A stretch of DNA of 64,000 nucleotides, from contig CANMKE010000002.1 of the NCBI GenBank assembly GCA_947498325.1, forward strand, positions 331,164 to 395,163, in the 5' to 3' direction. Source of the stretch: an uncultured Persicobacter sp. (GTDB lineage: Bacteria > Bacteroidota > Bacteroidia > Cytophagales > Cyclobacteriaceae). The translations under genes and the position numbers were made by a program. Positions 9,179-17,900 of the stretch are shown here, piece after piece (within the stretch, counting starts at the first letter, position 1; each line of letters begins with the position of its first letter). The notes beneath the pieces were generated by a model. That model was given only the letters and a program-made list of their open reading frames with translations, had not been told where the DNA came from and searched no databases.

Positions 9179-9781
9179 ATGCGCTACCATATTCTTGTTC
9201 TCCTATTGGCAATGAGCAGTTTACTGACCGCTTTTGCCCTCTCGAACACTGCGGAACAATATACTGTTGATACGGATCACAGTCAGGTGAAGTGGACAGG
9301 GGAAAAAGTAGGCGGTTCCCATTATGGCCATGTGGCTGTAAAGGAAGGCGTGCTGCATGTTGCTGACGGAAAAATAGAAAGCGGCCTTGTGGTATTGGAT
9401 ATGAGCTCGATGGTGGTTGAAGACCTGAAAGGGTTTATGAAGCGCAAACTTGAGAAACATTTGAAATCGGAAGATTTTTTTAATGTGGAGGCTTACCCAA
9501 CCGCCACTTTCAAAATCAAAAAAGTATATCGTCAAGGAAAACAGCAGGATGAATTCAAGGTAATAGGCGATTTGACGATCAAGGGGATTACCAAAGAGAT
9601 TCACTTTCCTGCAACCATAGCTTTGTCTCCTACCTTTATTACCGCAAAGGCACTCATTACCGTGGACAGAACCGCTTTTGATGTACGCTATGGGTCGGGA
9701 AGCTTTTTTGACGACCTCGGAAATAAGACCATTTATGATGACTTCAAGCTTGAAGTGAACATCAAAGCCAATCAGAAATAA
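9179..9781 (+). CDS. YceI family periplasmic protein (first copy)
   Basis: This 200-residue protein has a signal peptide (MRYHILVLLLAMSSLLTAFA) and one YceI domain, a lipocalin-like barrel that in characterised members binds polyisoprenoid lipids. Seen are YTVDTDHSQVKWTGEKVGG, the HLKSEDFFNVEAYPTATF block, GDLTIKGITKEIHFPA and the closing DRTAFDVRYGSGSFFDDLG. It lies 31 bases before a second YceI gene with the same block order, so the two are tandem duplicates and probably cotranscribed. Natural ligand and role are unknown; stress and pH links exist for some relatives. Confidence 0.9.
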   Translation: MRYHILVLLLAMSSLLTAFALSNTAEQYTVDTDHSQVKWTGEKVGGSHYGHVAVKEGVLHVADGKIESGLVVLDMSSMVVEDLKGFMKRKLEKHLKSEDFFNVEAYPTATFKIKKVYRQGKQQDEFKVIGDLTIKGITKEIHFPATIALSPTFITAKALITVDRTAFDVRYGSGSFFDDLGNKTIYDDFKLEVNIKANQK

Positions 9782-9812
9782 TTATTCAAACAACCAAAAC
9801 CATAAAAAAACT

Positions 9813-10424
9813 ATGAAATCATTTAGCAAATCGCTTTTCTTCGTGATGAGCATGGCGCTTATCGTTGCCGTAACTTTTGCCTTTAAGCCTGCGGCAAAAA
9901 TGTACAAGGTGAACCCGTCATTATCAAAAATTAAATGGACTGGTGAGAAAGTTACTGGTGAGCACTGGGGAATGGTAAAAGCACAGTCTGGGCATTTACA
10001 CATGGATGGCGACCAAATCAAAGGTGATTTTGAGATCGACATGTCTTCAATTGATGTTCGTGACCTGGAAGGTGAGCACAAGCAAAAATTGGAAGGGCAT
10101 TTGAAGTCAGCAGACTTTTTTGGTGTTGAAAAGCACCCAATGGCGAAATTCACGATCAAGAAGGCTTACCGTCAGGGCAAAGAAAAAAATGAATACAAAG
10201 TGGTTGGCGATTTGACGATCAAAGGAATTACCAAAGAGATCAGCTTTCCAGCAAAAATTGATGTATCGAAAGATCAAATGACGGCCAAAGCAACGATTAA
10301 AGTTGACCGTACGGCTTTTGATGTACGCTACGGATCAGGAAGCTTCTTCGATAATTTGGGTGACAAAACAATCTACGATGAGTTTACGCTCGATGTAGAT
10401 TTAGTCGGTCAGGCCAATTCTTAA
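9813..10424 (+). CDS. YceI family periplasmic protein (second copy)
   Basis: This 203-residue paralogue of the upstream gene has a signal peptide (SLFFVMSMALIVAVTFA) and one YceI domain. It shares IKWTGEKVTGEHWG, the HLKSADFFGVEKHPMAKF block, GDLTIKGITKEISFPA and DRTAFDVRYGSGSFFDNLG with the first copy, while the middle of the protein differs more. It is Lys-rich and probably differs in charge from its neighbour. A strong terminator follows, closing a two-gene unit. Confidence 0.9.
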   Translation: MKSFSKSLFFVMSMALIVAVTFAFKPAAKMYKVNPSLSKIKWTGEKVTGEHWGMVKAQSGHLHMDGDQIKGDFEIDMSSIDVRDLEGEHKQKLEGHLKSADFFGVEKHPMAKFTIKKAYRQGKEKNEYKVVGDLTIKGITKEISFPAKIDVSKDQMTAKATIKVDRTAFDVRYGSGSFFDNLGDKTIYDEFTLDVDLVGQANS

Positions 10425-10436
10425 TATTTAAAGCAT

Positions 10437-10479
10437 AAAAAAAAGGCTATCTCGAATGATGAGATAGCCTTTTTTTTTT
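10437..10479. terminator. Bidirectional terminator between the YceI and AsmA-like genes
   Basis: A perfect 9-bp stem GGCTATCTC/GAGATAGCC with a 7-base loop is flanked by eight A and ten T residues. Confidence 0.93.
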
Positions 10480-10481
10480 GT

Positions 10482-13352
10482 TTAGAAGAGTTTGTCCAAA
10501 ATCTTTTGGGCTTCTTTCTTTACGTCTGTTTTTTGGGTTTCCTTATTGGCATTCGAGGAGTTGCTTTTGGAAGAACTTTTTCCAGCGACAGATTCCGTCC
10601 CTACCAATTTGTATTTTGGCTTGTCGTAATTGCCATCCACTTTAAAGTTGAAGCGCATCGCCTCGGGTACCACATCCGTTTTTGTGCCAAACAAATCACC
10701 AATCACTTTATTGGCCTCTTTGCCCAACCCTTTGGTAGGCACCAATACTTTCATATTGTAATCAAGGGATTTATCAAAGCCGTTGCTGCCATCAATTGTT
10801 GCGGTGTACTCGCCAATTTTCACATCAAAAGGCTGCACCTTCACCCGACCGTTTTCAATTCGTGTTTTAATGATGACATCTTTCATATTGATGTTCTCAC
10901 TTTTACTCGAGAAGCCTGAAATGGCCGAAATGCCTTTTACAATTCCTGAATTTTTTACCGATGCCTCACGGATCTCAATATCTCCTGAGCCATCCATCGT
11001 ATTCATATCAGGGCTCATATCTTTCAGCAAAATACCCTTCATAGAGAAATTGGTACTGAACTTTCCATTCATCTCCTTGGCAATAGGTGCCGCCGCCTGT
11101 ACGGTGTTCAGCGATGCATAAGCCTGCGGAATGTCTATCTGACTCATATCGAAATTAAAGCCGAAAGATGGTTTCTTGACATTGGTAGAGTTATAAACGC
11201 CACTCATGCCTACCTTACCGCCCATGGTATTGAAATTCACACCGTCCAGGGTTGCCAGGCCATTTTTCAGACTGATTTTCCCTTTCAGATTTTTGAGAAC
11301 CATCTGATCGTAGATGGTTTCTTTGATAGATGCCATGAACGTAAGATCGAGATTTTTAGGAATCACCACCACCTCTTGCGCGCTGTCAGGGTCTTTGGTT
11401 TCCGCTTTAGCGACCTCTTCATCTTCAGGCGCTTCGACCATAAACTGATTCAGGTTGAAACGGGTACTGTTGAAAGTCATCGTCCCGCGAAGGGTTTCGT
11501 CCTTGAGGGCATAAGCAATGTAGTTGCTGATTTTCCCCTTAATGTTCATGTCGCTGTTACCAATCTTGCCACTCAGGTTGCTGAGTTCGATATTTTTTGG
11601 ATTGAAAACGGCGTTGGCACTTGCAATGCGTACTCCCTGCGGGAAGTCAGGACTGATAAAGATGAGGTTTTTCAGATTGACTTTACCACTTGTTGGGAGC
11701 TTGTCGTAGGCTTCTTTTTCTACATCAGACATTTTCCCTTTGGTGGTGATGTCGGCATAGATTTTCCCTTCGAGCTCCATGCTGTCGAGCTTGAAAGCTT
11801 TGGCCATAGTCGCCAAATCCACATTTCCTTGAGCCTTAATGTCCCACTTAGGATCATTCAGGTCGAAAATTTTCATGGAAGCCGTAAACGTTTCCTGCTC
11901 CATCATCATGCGGAAATTATCCACCATCATGGTTGTTGAGCTCATTTTTCCTTCAGGGCTCTGTACCTTTGCCGTAAAGTTCATCCCTTCCACAGGAATC
12001 GGGAAATCTTTGGACTCAAAGTAGCCATCGGTCAAACTCATGCTACCATCCAACACTGGAATCGTATTGGTGAGGCTGTCGTAATAACCGTGCGCATTGA
12101 TATCGATCTTATAAACCCCTTTCATTTTCAGCCCCTGCTGGTGCGCCAAATCTGCCAGGTCAGTCAAATTGATGGTTCCTTTAATGGCACCGTCAATAGG
12201 GAATTTCTTCAGGTCTTTGATCATCAGGTTCCCATCAATAGGGTTTTTACCAAGATCAACATGAAACTTCGGAATGTTGACAGAGGTGTTGTCGATCACC
12301 CCATCCTCATTTTTTACATGAAGTTCAAAGTTCAGATTACGGATGGCCGTAGGCAAATCAGGGTAACGGATATTGCCATTGTCCAATTTAAAATCGAGCC
12401 CGAATGCAGGCATCTGTTGCGCGTTGTAAAACCCTTTAGCAAATCCTTTGAACTCAAAGTTACCATCGGTTTTAACATCTTTAATATCTTCGAGGAATAC
12501 TTTTGGTACCAGCGAGAGCACCGATTTAATGGTGTTGTCCTGCGAGTTGAATTTCAGGTCCACCTGAATGTTTTCATCTGCAAGCATGGCCACAAAGCCT
12601 TCCACATGCAAGGCAAGATCATTCATCTTCAGGGTGTTTTCCTTGAGGGTGAATTTCATGTGTTCCAAATCCATATTGACCGTCGCATCAAGGTCGAAAG
12701 GCCTGTTTTCAAGATAGGCCGTTTTTTCCATCTTCAGGTTCATGCCTTCGATGTGGGTTTTGCTTGTCATATCGAAATTTGACTTCGCAAAATCTCCTGC
12801 GCCACGGTGTTGAAGTCCGTGCATATTGAAATGGAGATCACTTGAAAGGTCGTCGTAGCTTAATCGGCCATCAATAATTTCCCAGTGGTTGATGGAAATC
12901 GCAGGGCCGTCGCCTTCTGAGGCCGTTTCTTCTTTTGGGGCTGTTTCTTCTGTCGCTTTAGCGATGTCGTAATTCGCACGGCCATCCTGAAGGACTTTCA
13001 CCCGAATGTCGGGCTGCTTGAGAGATACATTATTCAGGCTTACTTTTCCCGAGATTAAACTGGCTACATTCACCGAAATGTTAAACTCGCCAACCTTCAC
13101 CAGTGTATCGCCCTCAAAAGGGGCATGATTTACAATTCCAAAATTTTGCATCCCAACGGTGAGGTTGGGGAAGTTTTTAAAGAATGAAAGTGAAAACTCA
13201 TTAGTGTTGTAATAAACATCTGCATTGAGGTTTTCTTTCATGGCCTCATTTACCGCCCCTTCTATCTTATCTTTAAAAAGAAAAGGGGCAATAGCCAAGG
13301 CAAGAATGATAAGCACAATAACGCCTCCAAGCGTAAATAACAGCTTCTTCAT
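10482..13352 (-). CDS. AsmA-like protein
   Basis: This 956-residue protein is anchored by one N-terminal membrane helix (~5-27, GGVIVLIILALAIAPFLF). A long repeating beta-rich body follows, as in the AsmA/TamB/YhdP group. The N-terminal AsmA pattern is seen in NTNEFSLSFFKNFPNLTVG and in LKQPDIRVKVLQDGRANYDI. The C-terminal AsmA-like region (~760-900) contains GDIEIREASVKNSGIVKG. The last ~45 residues are Lys/Ser/Asn-rich and probably unstructured. The family is thought to form lipid-transfer bridges between inner and outer membranes. No partner gene is adjacent. A candidate promoter lies about 110 bases upstream. Confidence 0.9.
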   Translation of the reverse strand: MKKLLFTLGGVIVLIILALAIAPFLFKDKIEGAVNEAMKENLNADVYYNTNEFSLSFFKNFPNLTVGMQNFGIVNHAPFEGDTLVKVGEFNISVNVASLISGKVSLNNVSLKQPDIRVKVLQDGRANYDIAKATEETAPKEETASEGDGPAISINHWEIIDGRLSYDDLSSDLHFNMHGLQHRGAGDFAKSNFDMTSKTHIEGMNLKMEKTAYLENRPFDLDATVNMDLEHMKFTLKENTLKMNDLALHVEGFVAMLADENIQVDLKFNSQDNTIKSVLSLVPKVFLEDIKDVKTDGNFEFKGFAKGFYNAQQMPAFGLDFKLDNGNIRYPDLPTAIRNLNFELHVKNEDGVIDNTSVNIPKFHVDLGKNPIDGNLMIKDLKKFPIDGAIKGTINLTDLADLAHQQGLKMKGVYKIDINAHGYYDSLTNTIPVLDGSMSLTDGYFESKDFPIPVEGMNFTAKVQSPEGKMSSTTMMVDNFRMMMEQETFTASMKIFDLNDPKWDIKAQGNVDLATMAKAFKLDSMELEGKIYADITTKGKMSDVEKEAYDKLPTSGKVNLKNLIFISPDFPQGVRIASANAVFNPKNIELSNLSGKIGNSDMNIKGKISNYIAYALKDETLRGTMTFNSTRFNLNQFMVEAPEDEEVAKAETKDPDSAQEVVVIPKNLDLTFMASIKETIYDQMVLKNLKGKISLKNGLATLDGVNFNTMGGKVGMSGVYNSTNVKKPSFGFNFDMSQIDIPQAYASLNTVQAAAPIAKEMNGKFSTNFSMKGILLKDMSPDMNTMDGSGDIEIREASVKNSGIVKGISAISGFSSKSENINMKDVIIKTRIENGRVKVQPFDVKIGEYTATIDGSNGFDKSLDYNMKVLVPTKGLGKEANKVIGDLFGTKTDVVPEAMRFNFKVDGNYDKPKYKLVGTESVAGKSSSKSNSSNANKETQKTDVKKEAQKILDKLF

Positions 13353-13463
13353 ATAATAGTTCTTAGTTTTTATTTAGATCGATGCTCGTTGTAATAAGGT
13401 ACAAAATAAAGACACATCATTTTGAATTCATTTTCATTAATATACCCGATACTTTCTAAGGTG

Positions 13464-13471
13464 CAAAATTA
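13464..13471 (-). promoter_or_regulatory. Candidate -7 element for the AsmA-like gene
   Basis: Minus-strand TAATTTTG matches TAnnTTTG. The predicted start near 13457 gives a leader of about 105 bases. No clear -33 TTG was seen. Confidence 0.35.
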
Positions 13472-13516
13472 CATGATGTGCAGTTAGCTTAAAAATGTTT
13501 TTTATATAAATATTAA

Positions 13517-13544
13517 TAAACTCCCTTTAAATCAAGGGAGTTTA
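13517..13544. repeat. Perfect 11-bp inverted repeat in the divergent AsmA-like/M20 region
   Basis: Arms TAAACTCCCTT (13517-13527) and AAGGGAGTTTA (13534-13544) flank a 6-base loop. No T run follows on either strand, so it does not look like a terminator. It lies 51 bases before the M20 start codon. Confidence 0.55.
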
Positions 13545-13594
13545 AGAACTATAAGTATCTTGTATTTTTCTCATTAATAGATTTTTATACCATT

Positions 13595-14773
13595 ATGATT
13601 TTAGAAAAAGCAAAGTCTATTCAGTCCTATATCCTTGAGCATCGTAGGCATTTTCATGCCCATCCAGAGTTGGGTTACAAGGAGTTTCAGACCGCAGAAC
13701 GAGTGGCTGCTGAGCTGAGCGCATTGGGGCTTGAACCACGAACGGGCGTTGCAGTTACAGGGGTGGTGGCGGATATGGTTAAGGGAGAGGGCCCGACGAT
13801 TGCATTGCGTGCTGATATGGATGCCCTGCCCATTCAGGAACAGACCAGCCTTCCTTTTCAGTCGACGGTACCCAATATTTCCCATGCCTGCGGACACGAT
13901 GCACACACGGCCATGCTCCTTGGGGCGGCGCAGTTGCTGCATCAGGAAGACTTTCAGGGAACGATCCGTTTTATTTTTCAGCCTGCTGAGGAGAATAATT
14001 ACGACGATCCCGACCGTTACTCGGGAGGAGAACGCATGGTGAAGGAACAGGTGATGGATGGGGTGGATTATGCGGTGGCTTTGCATCAGGTACCAATGAT
14101 GCCAAGTGGTGTGATGAGTGTACAGGAAGGGCCAATTATGGCGGCGGCGGATATTTTCACTATTGAGATTCATGGCAAAGCCTCTCATGGTGGATTGTCG
14201 CCTGAGATGGGGGTGGATGCGATTGTCATTGCCGCGCAGGTGATTAGCCAGTTACAGACGATCGTTACAAGAAATATCTCGCCTACTGAAGCGGCGGTGG
14301 TGTCGATAGGGACAATCAATGGCGGCTTTGCTCCGAATGTGGTCGCTGACAAAGTAGTGCTGGAGGGCACTTCGCGGGCGCTTTCTCAAGCGACCATGCA
14401 GGTGCTCCGAGATCGGATTTCTGCGATAGCGAAACAAACAGCGGAAATGTATGGAGGAACGGCCATCTATGACATCACTCAGCATTATGATGTTACGGAG
14501 AACCACCCTGAAGCGGTAAAGGTAGGTGCTGAAGTGGCTGTGGGCTTGCTTGGCAGTGCGGAGCGGCTGATCAGGATTCCGCCAACAATGGGTGCGGAGG
14601 ATTTCTCTTTTATGGCACAGCAGGTACCTTCTGTTTTTGGTTTGTTGGGCAGTATGATTGCTCCTGAAGTTTCGCATTCGTTGCATCACCCTGCCATGAC
14701 CCTCAATGAGGAGGTGTTACCGCTGGGTACGGCATGGCTTGCTGAAACAGCTTTGGCACTGATGAAAAAATAG
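13595..14773 (+). CDS. M20 family amidohydrolase (N-acyl amino acid hydrolase type)
   Basis: This 392-residue M20D metallopeptidase belongs to the group of hippurate, IAA-amino acid and N-acetyl-diaminopimelate hydrolases, which release an acyl group from an amino acid. Metal-site motifs are ADMDALPIQE, HACGHDAH (Cys99, His101) and PAEE (Glu132, Glu133). The dimerisation lid begins near HGKASHGGLSPEMGVDAIV, and the late motif GAEDFSFM supplies a further ligand. There is no signal peptide, so it is cytoplasmic. Genuine substrate cannot be deduced. It is a single gene, convergent with nrdD across a strong terminator. Confidence 0.9.
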   Translation: MILEKAKSIQSYILEHRRHFHAHPELGYKEFQTAERVAAELSALGLEPRTGVAVTGVVADMVKGEGPTIALRADMDALPIQEQTSLPFQSTVPNISHACGHDAHTAMLLGAAQLLHQEDFQGTIRFIFQPAEENNYDDPDRYSGGERMVKEQVMDGVDYAVALHQVPMMPSGVMSVQEGPIMAAADIFTIEIHGKASHGGLSPEMGVDAIVIAAQVISQLQTIVTRNISPTEAAVVSIGTINGGFAPNVVADKVVLEGTSRALSQATMQVLRDRISAIAKQTAEMYGGTAIYDITQHYDVTENHPEAVKVGAEVAVGLLGSAERLIRIPPTMGAEDFSFMAQQVPSVFGLLGSMIAPEVSHSLHHPAMTLNEEVLPLGTAWLAETALALMKK

Positions 14774-14840
14774 TGTTACCGCCCTTCAGGGTATAACCTG
14801 TAAATAGCCCCCTAAAAATTGTGGGTTGTAACAATACGAT

Positions 14841-14884
14841 AAAAAACAAAAGGCGAGGATATGATGTCCCCGCCTTTTGTTTTC
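14841..14884. terminator. Bidirectional terminator between the M20 gene and nrdD
   Basis: A 13-bp stem AAAACAAAAGGCG/CGCCTTTTGTTTT has a 15-base loop whose flanks can also pair (GGA/TCC). A- and T-rich flanks suit both strands. Confidence 0.88.
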
Positions 14885-14897
14885 GTGCTATTGTAGG

Positions 14898-17063
14898 TTA
14901 TCCTTTAAAATGGTGCTTAACACGCATGCCTACTTCTTCTTGCTTGCCGTTGTTAAAACGCTCACGAAAGTTTCCTGTGATATACCCCGTTACACGACGC
15001 AAACGCATGATGTCATCAGAGCCACATTTTGGGCATTCTTCAGGCATCAGGCCTCTTTCGCCACATTCCATACAATCATCGATCGGGATGTTCATGGCGA
15101 AATAATACACCCCGCTGTTCATGGCATGCTGCACCACTGGCAGCAATACATCAGGGGCACTGCTTAAATCGGAATTCAGTTCGATATAAGTGATCGAGCC
15201 TCCCGTACAATAATGATGGAAGAAGGCTTCTTTTTCCACTTTTTCAATGGCATCAATCTCGTGCCATACTGGAATATGGAAAGAGTTGGTGATGAAATCC
15301 TTGTCGCTGACATTCTTAATTTCACCATACTGTTTGTTCAGTAATTTGGCAAACTTATGACACAGGGACTCGGCAGGTGTGGCATATAAAGACAGGTTCA
15401 GGTTGGTGCGGTCGGCATGTGTATTGACACGCTCATACATCAGTTTTGTAATCTCCTGAGCTTTAAGATAAGCGGCCTGATCTTCTCCGTGGTGTTTGCC
15501 CATCATGACGATCAAAGCTTCTGCCATACCAATAAAGCCAACGGCAAGTGTTCCTGAGTTCAGCACTTCACCAATGCGGTCGTTTTCCTTCAGCTTGGCG
15601 CCGCCTTTCCAGGTGTCGTTTCGGTACATGAATGGTGCCGATTTTGCGAGCTGTTTTTTCTGCCATTTCAATCGCTCAGTCAGCATATCTACACCTGTAT
15701 CGATCAGTTCCAGTAGTTGGGCATTAAAAGCAGCCCACGGATCGGAAGGGTTTTCTTTCTGAATTTCTATGGCCAGCTTTGGGAGGTTAATGGTTACAGG
15801 GCTCAGGTTACCGCGACCAGACTTCCCGTTGGATCCGTGGCGATTTTTTCCGTTACGGGTACGGCAACCCATTGTCGCGGCTTCTTCATCGGGGGTTTTA
15901 GCTTCGTAAACTTCTGCGTCAACATTCACATAGTTGGGATACACGCGCTTTGTTGTACACTCGATCGCCAATTTCAGCAAATCGCCATTGCGCCCCGTTT
16001 CGTCGCTCACGCCTTTTTTATGTTTCCAGATCTGGATCGGGAATATAGGCGTAGAAAATTCCTGCCCGATCCCTTTGATGGTTGATCGGAGCATGGATTC
16101 GATGACCAGTCGGCCTTCAGCAGAAGTATCTGTTCCATAATTGATCGAAACAAAAGGAAGCTGATTTCCTGCCCGTGATTCAAGGTGGTTGAGGTTGTGA
16201 ATCAGTGCCTCTGCTGCCTGAAAAGCCTCTTCACGTGTTTTCTTCAGGGCAAACGCATAAGCTTTTGGGAAATTCGCCATCAGGTCGGTATCTTCCATCT
16301 GAAGATTCATGCCTGGGGTGATGTCTATCCCTAAAAGTTCTGCGGCATTTTTGAAGTGTTTTTCAAATGACATCCCTATGAAAGGTGCCATGTCATAATC
16401 AAATTTATTGGAGGCAATACCACCAAACTGGCAATTCGACTGACACTGAAAAATGACCGCCACCAACTGCATGGCAGAACGGATTGAACGTGGAGGTCGC
16501 ATAGATCCGTTGGAAGTGTAAATTGGTTTGCTCATCAGATCACCCAAATCCACGAACATACAGTTTTGCATTCCTACGGCATAAGAGTTGAAGTCATGGA
16601 TATAAATCCAACCTTCCTCATGCATTCTGATGTGCTTCTTTGGAATCAGGAAGTTTTTGGCGTATTCCTTAGAAACCTCCGAAGACATACGGGTCAGCTT
16701 GGCGGTGAAAACGTGCTCGGGCATGTTGGCATTTTCGTTCTCTACATTCGACAAGTTGATGGCCTCATCCGCAAACTTGAGGATCATGCTGTCGGTTTGG
16801 CGTGTTACCGCATGAATACTGCGGTATTCGATATAGCTTCGTGCCACCTCATATTCATTATGAAACATTAAACGGTCTTCCACCAATCGCTCTAAATCGA
16901 ATACTGATAAAAATTTATAGTCAGAAGAGGCGACAATTTTTTCCTCGACTTCTTGTGCAATACAGAGGGATAACTCATGCGATGCACCTGCTTTTTCAGT
17001 AGCGATAGCGATTCTTTGGGATTCAAATGGCTCAACAGCCCCACTTCGTTTAATGACATTCAT
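14898..17063 (-). CDS. nrdD: Anaerobic ribonucleoside-triphosphate reductase (class III)
   Basis: This 721-residue glycyl-radical enzyme makes deoxyribonucleotides from ribonucleoside triphosphates without oxygen. An N-terminal ATP-cone (MNVIKRSGAVEPFESQRI, residues 1-~95) gives allosteric control. Active-site cysteines occur around NCMFVDLGDL and CQSNCQFGG. The C-terminal zinc site is CMEC...CPKC (Cys664, 667, 677, 680). The radical site is RVTGYITG (Gly693), followed by RFNNGKQEEV. It needs the radical-SAM activase NrdG, but no nrdG lies on either side. An unusual palindrome sits about 85-105 bases upstream. Its presence implies growth or survival under anoxia. Confidence 0.96.
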   Translation of the reverse strand: MNVIKRSGAVEPFESQRIAIATEKAGASHELSLCIAQEVEEKIVASSDYKFLSVFDLERLVEDRLMFHNEYEVARSYIEYRSIHAVTRQTDSMILKFADEAINLSNVENENANMPEHVFTAKLTRMSSEVSKEYAKNFLIPKKHIRMHEEGWIYIHDFNSYAVGMQNCMFVDLGDLMSKPIYTSNGSMRPPRSIRSAMQLVAVIFQCQSNCQFGGIASNKFDYDMAPFIGMSFEKHFKNAAELLGIDITPGMNLQMEDTDLMANFPKAYAFALKKTREEAFQAAEALIHNLNHLESRAGNQLPFVSINYGTDTSAEGRLVIESMLRSTIKGIGQEFSTPIFPIQIWKHKKGVSDETGRNGDLLKLAIECTTKRVYPNYVNVDAEVYEAKTPDEEAATMGCRTRNGKNRHGSNGKSGRGNLSPVTINLPKLAIEIQKENPSDPWAAFNAQLLELIDTGVDMLTERLKWQKKQLAKSAPFMYRNDTWKGGAKLKENDRIGEVLNSGTLAVGFIGMAEALIVMMGKHHGEDQAAYLKAQEITKLMYERVNTHADRTNLNLSLYATPAESLCHKFAKLLNKQYGEIKNVSDKDFITNSFHIPVWHEIDAIEKVEKEAFFHHYCTGGSITYIELNSDLSSAPDVLLPVVQHAMNSGVYYFAMNIPIDDCMECGERGLMPEECPKCGSDDIMRLRRVTGYITGNFRERFNNGKQEEVGMRVKHHFKG

Positions 17064-17147
17064 AAGACGGGTGAATTATGTTTTTGGGTAATATATCTTT
17101 TTTGAAGGCTCGAAGTACACCAAATTTTAAGCTCATTTTCATTTCTT

Positions 17148-17169
17148 TTATCAGTTGATCGACTGATAA
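17148..17169. promoter_or_regulatory. 22-base near-perfect palindrome upstream of nrdD
   Basis: TTATCAGT-T-GATC-G-ACTGATAA has perfect 8-base outer arms and a palindromic GATC centre, with only the T/G pair unmatched. It lies 85-106 bases before the nrdD start codon, a typical operator position. No T run follows it. I cannot assign the protein; a CRP/FNR-family or other dimeric regulator is inference. Confidence 0.5.
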
Positions 17170-17867
17170 GAATCATGAATGTGGCTAAGTTTCTTGTTTT
17201 TAGCGATTTGATTTTGTCAAGTGGGAGGTGCTTGTTGGAAATCTATAAAAAGTGATAAAGCGAACTTTTGAAATGGCTATTTTTCGTAACATTTACGGTC
17301 AAGCTATTTTTTTTGTCCAAAAAATCAGGGTCGGGAATGATTTCTGAAAAAAGTAACTTCTTTAATATGTTATATTTTTGATTGAAAATTTCTTTTCAAT
17401 GCGTAGCAAGTGCCCTTCTGAAAATTTTTGCGAGCACTTTAGGCGAAGTATTGATGAACCCAGGAGGAAGTGGTGACAGGACGCCTCAACGCCACATGAT
17501 CTTTTTGACTTCGTGAATCAGACCTTCTATATTTGATTACTGATTAAGGAAATCCGATTGGATGGTATGCGCTGATGCCTTCAATAATTGATCATGAGGC
17601 AATCGCTAAGCTTAGTGTGGTTTTCTGTTGTTCACGAGAGCATCTGTAGATAAAATATATGGGGACAATGGAAGGTTATCGCGCGGGATTTAAAAACTAA
17701 TCGAGGCCATGGGGTGTTTCCTTCAGGTAACGATCGGTTGATGCTGAAAACAAGGGAAGCGGCTGCCCTCTCACTTACCATACCACTGCCTGAAACAGCC
17801 CATCGGGGAACAAGGGAAGTGTCGGGGAATGAAGGCGGTTTAGGGTTTTATTCTCCTTGCCAATTGT
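17170..17867. other. Gene-free stretch between nrdD and uvrA
   Basis: About 700 bases hold no convincing gene. Short open frames lack any recognisable domain and overlap the uvrA promoter region. The right half (17400-17860) is less AT-rich than normal spacers here. It holds an 11-base direct repeat AACAAGGGAAG at 17749-17759 and 17809-17819, plus small stems such as GTGGTG/CGCCAC near 17470-17500. It does not match tmRNA, RNase P RNA or 6S RNA by eye. A decayed gene or an unrecognised RNA is possible. Confidence 0.4.
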
Positions 17868-17875
17868 TATCTTTG
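17868..17875 (+). promoter_or_regulatory. Candidate -7 element for uvrA
   Basis: TATCTTTG matches TAnnTTTG. Transcription would start near 17882, which excludes the upstream TTG at 17880 as a start codon and supports the ATG at 17901. Confidence 0.45.
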
Positions 17876-17900
17876 TTAATTGGTGCCTATAATAAATACT

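Noticed and set aside
12090..12782. 230-codon plus-strand open frame inside the AsmA-like gene
   Set aside because: It is antisense to a long coherent protein, with His/Phe-rich shadow composition.
17400..17700. Possible RNase P RNA or tmRNA because of GAGGAAGTGGTGACAGG-like sequence
   Set aside because: The conserved cores of both RNAs are missing; the resemblance is a few bases only.
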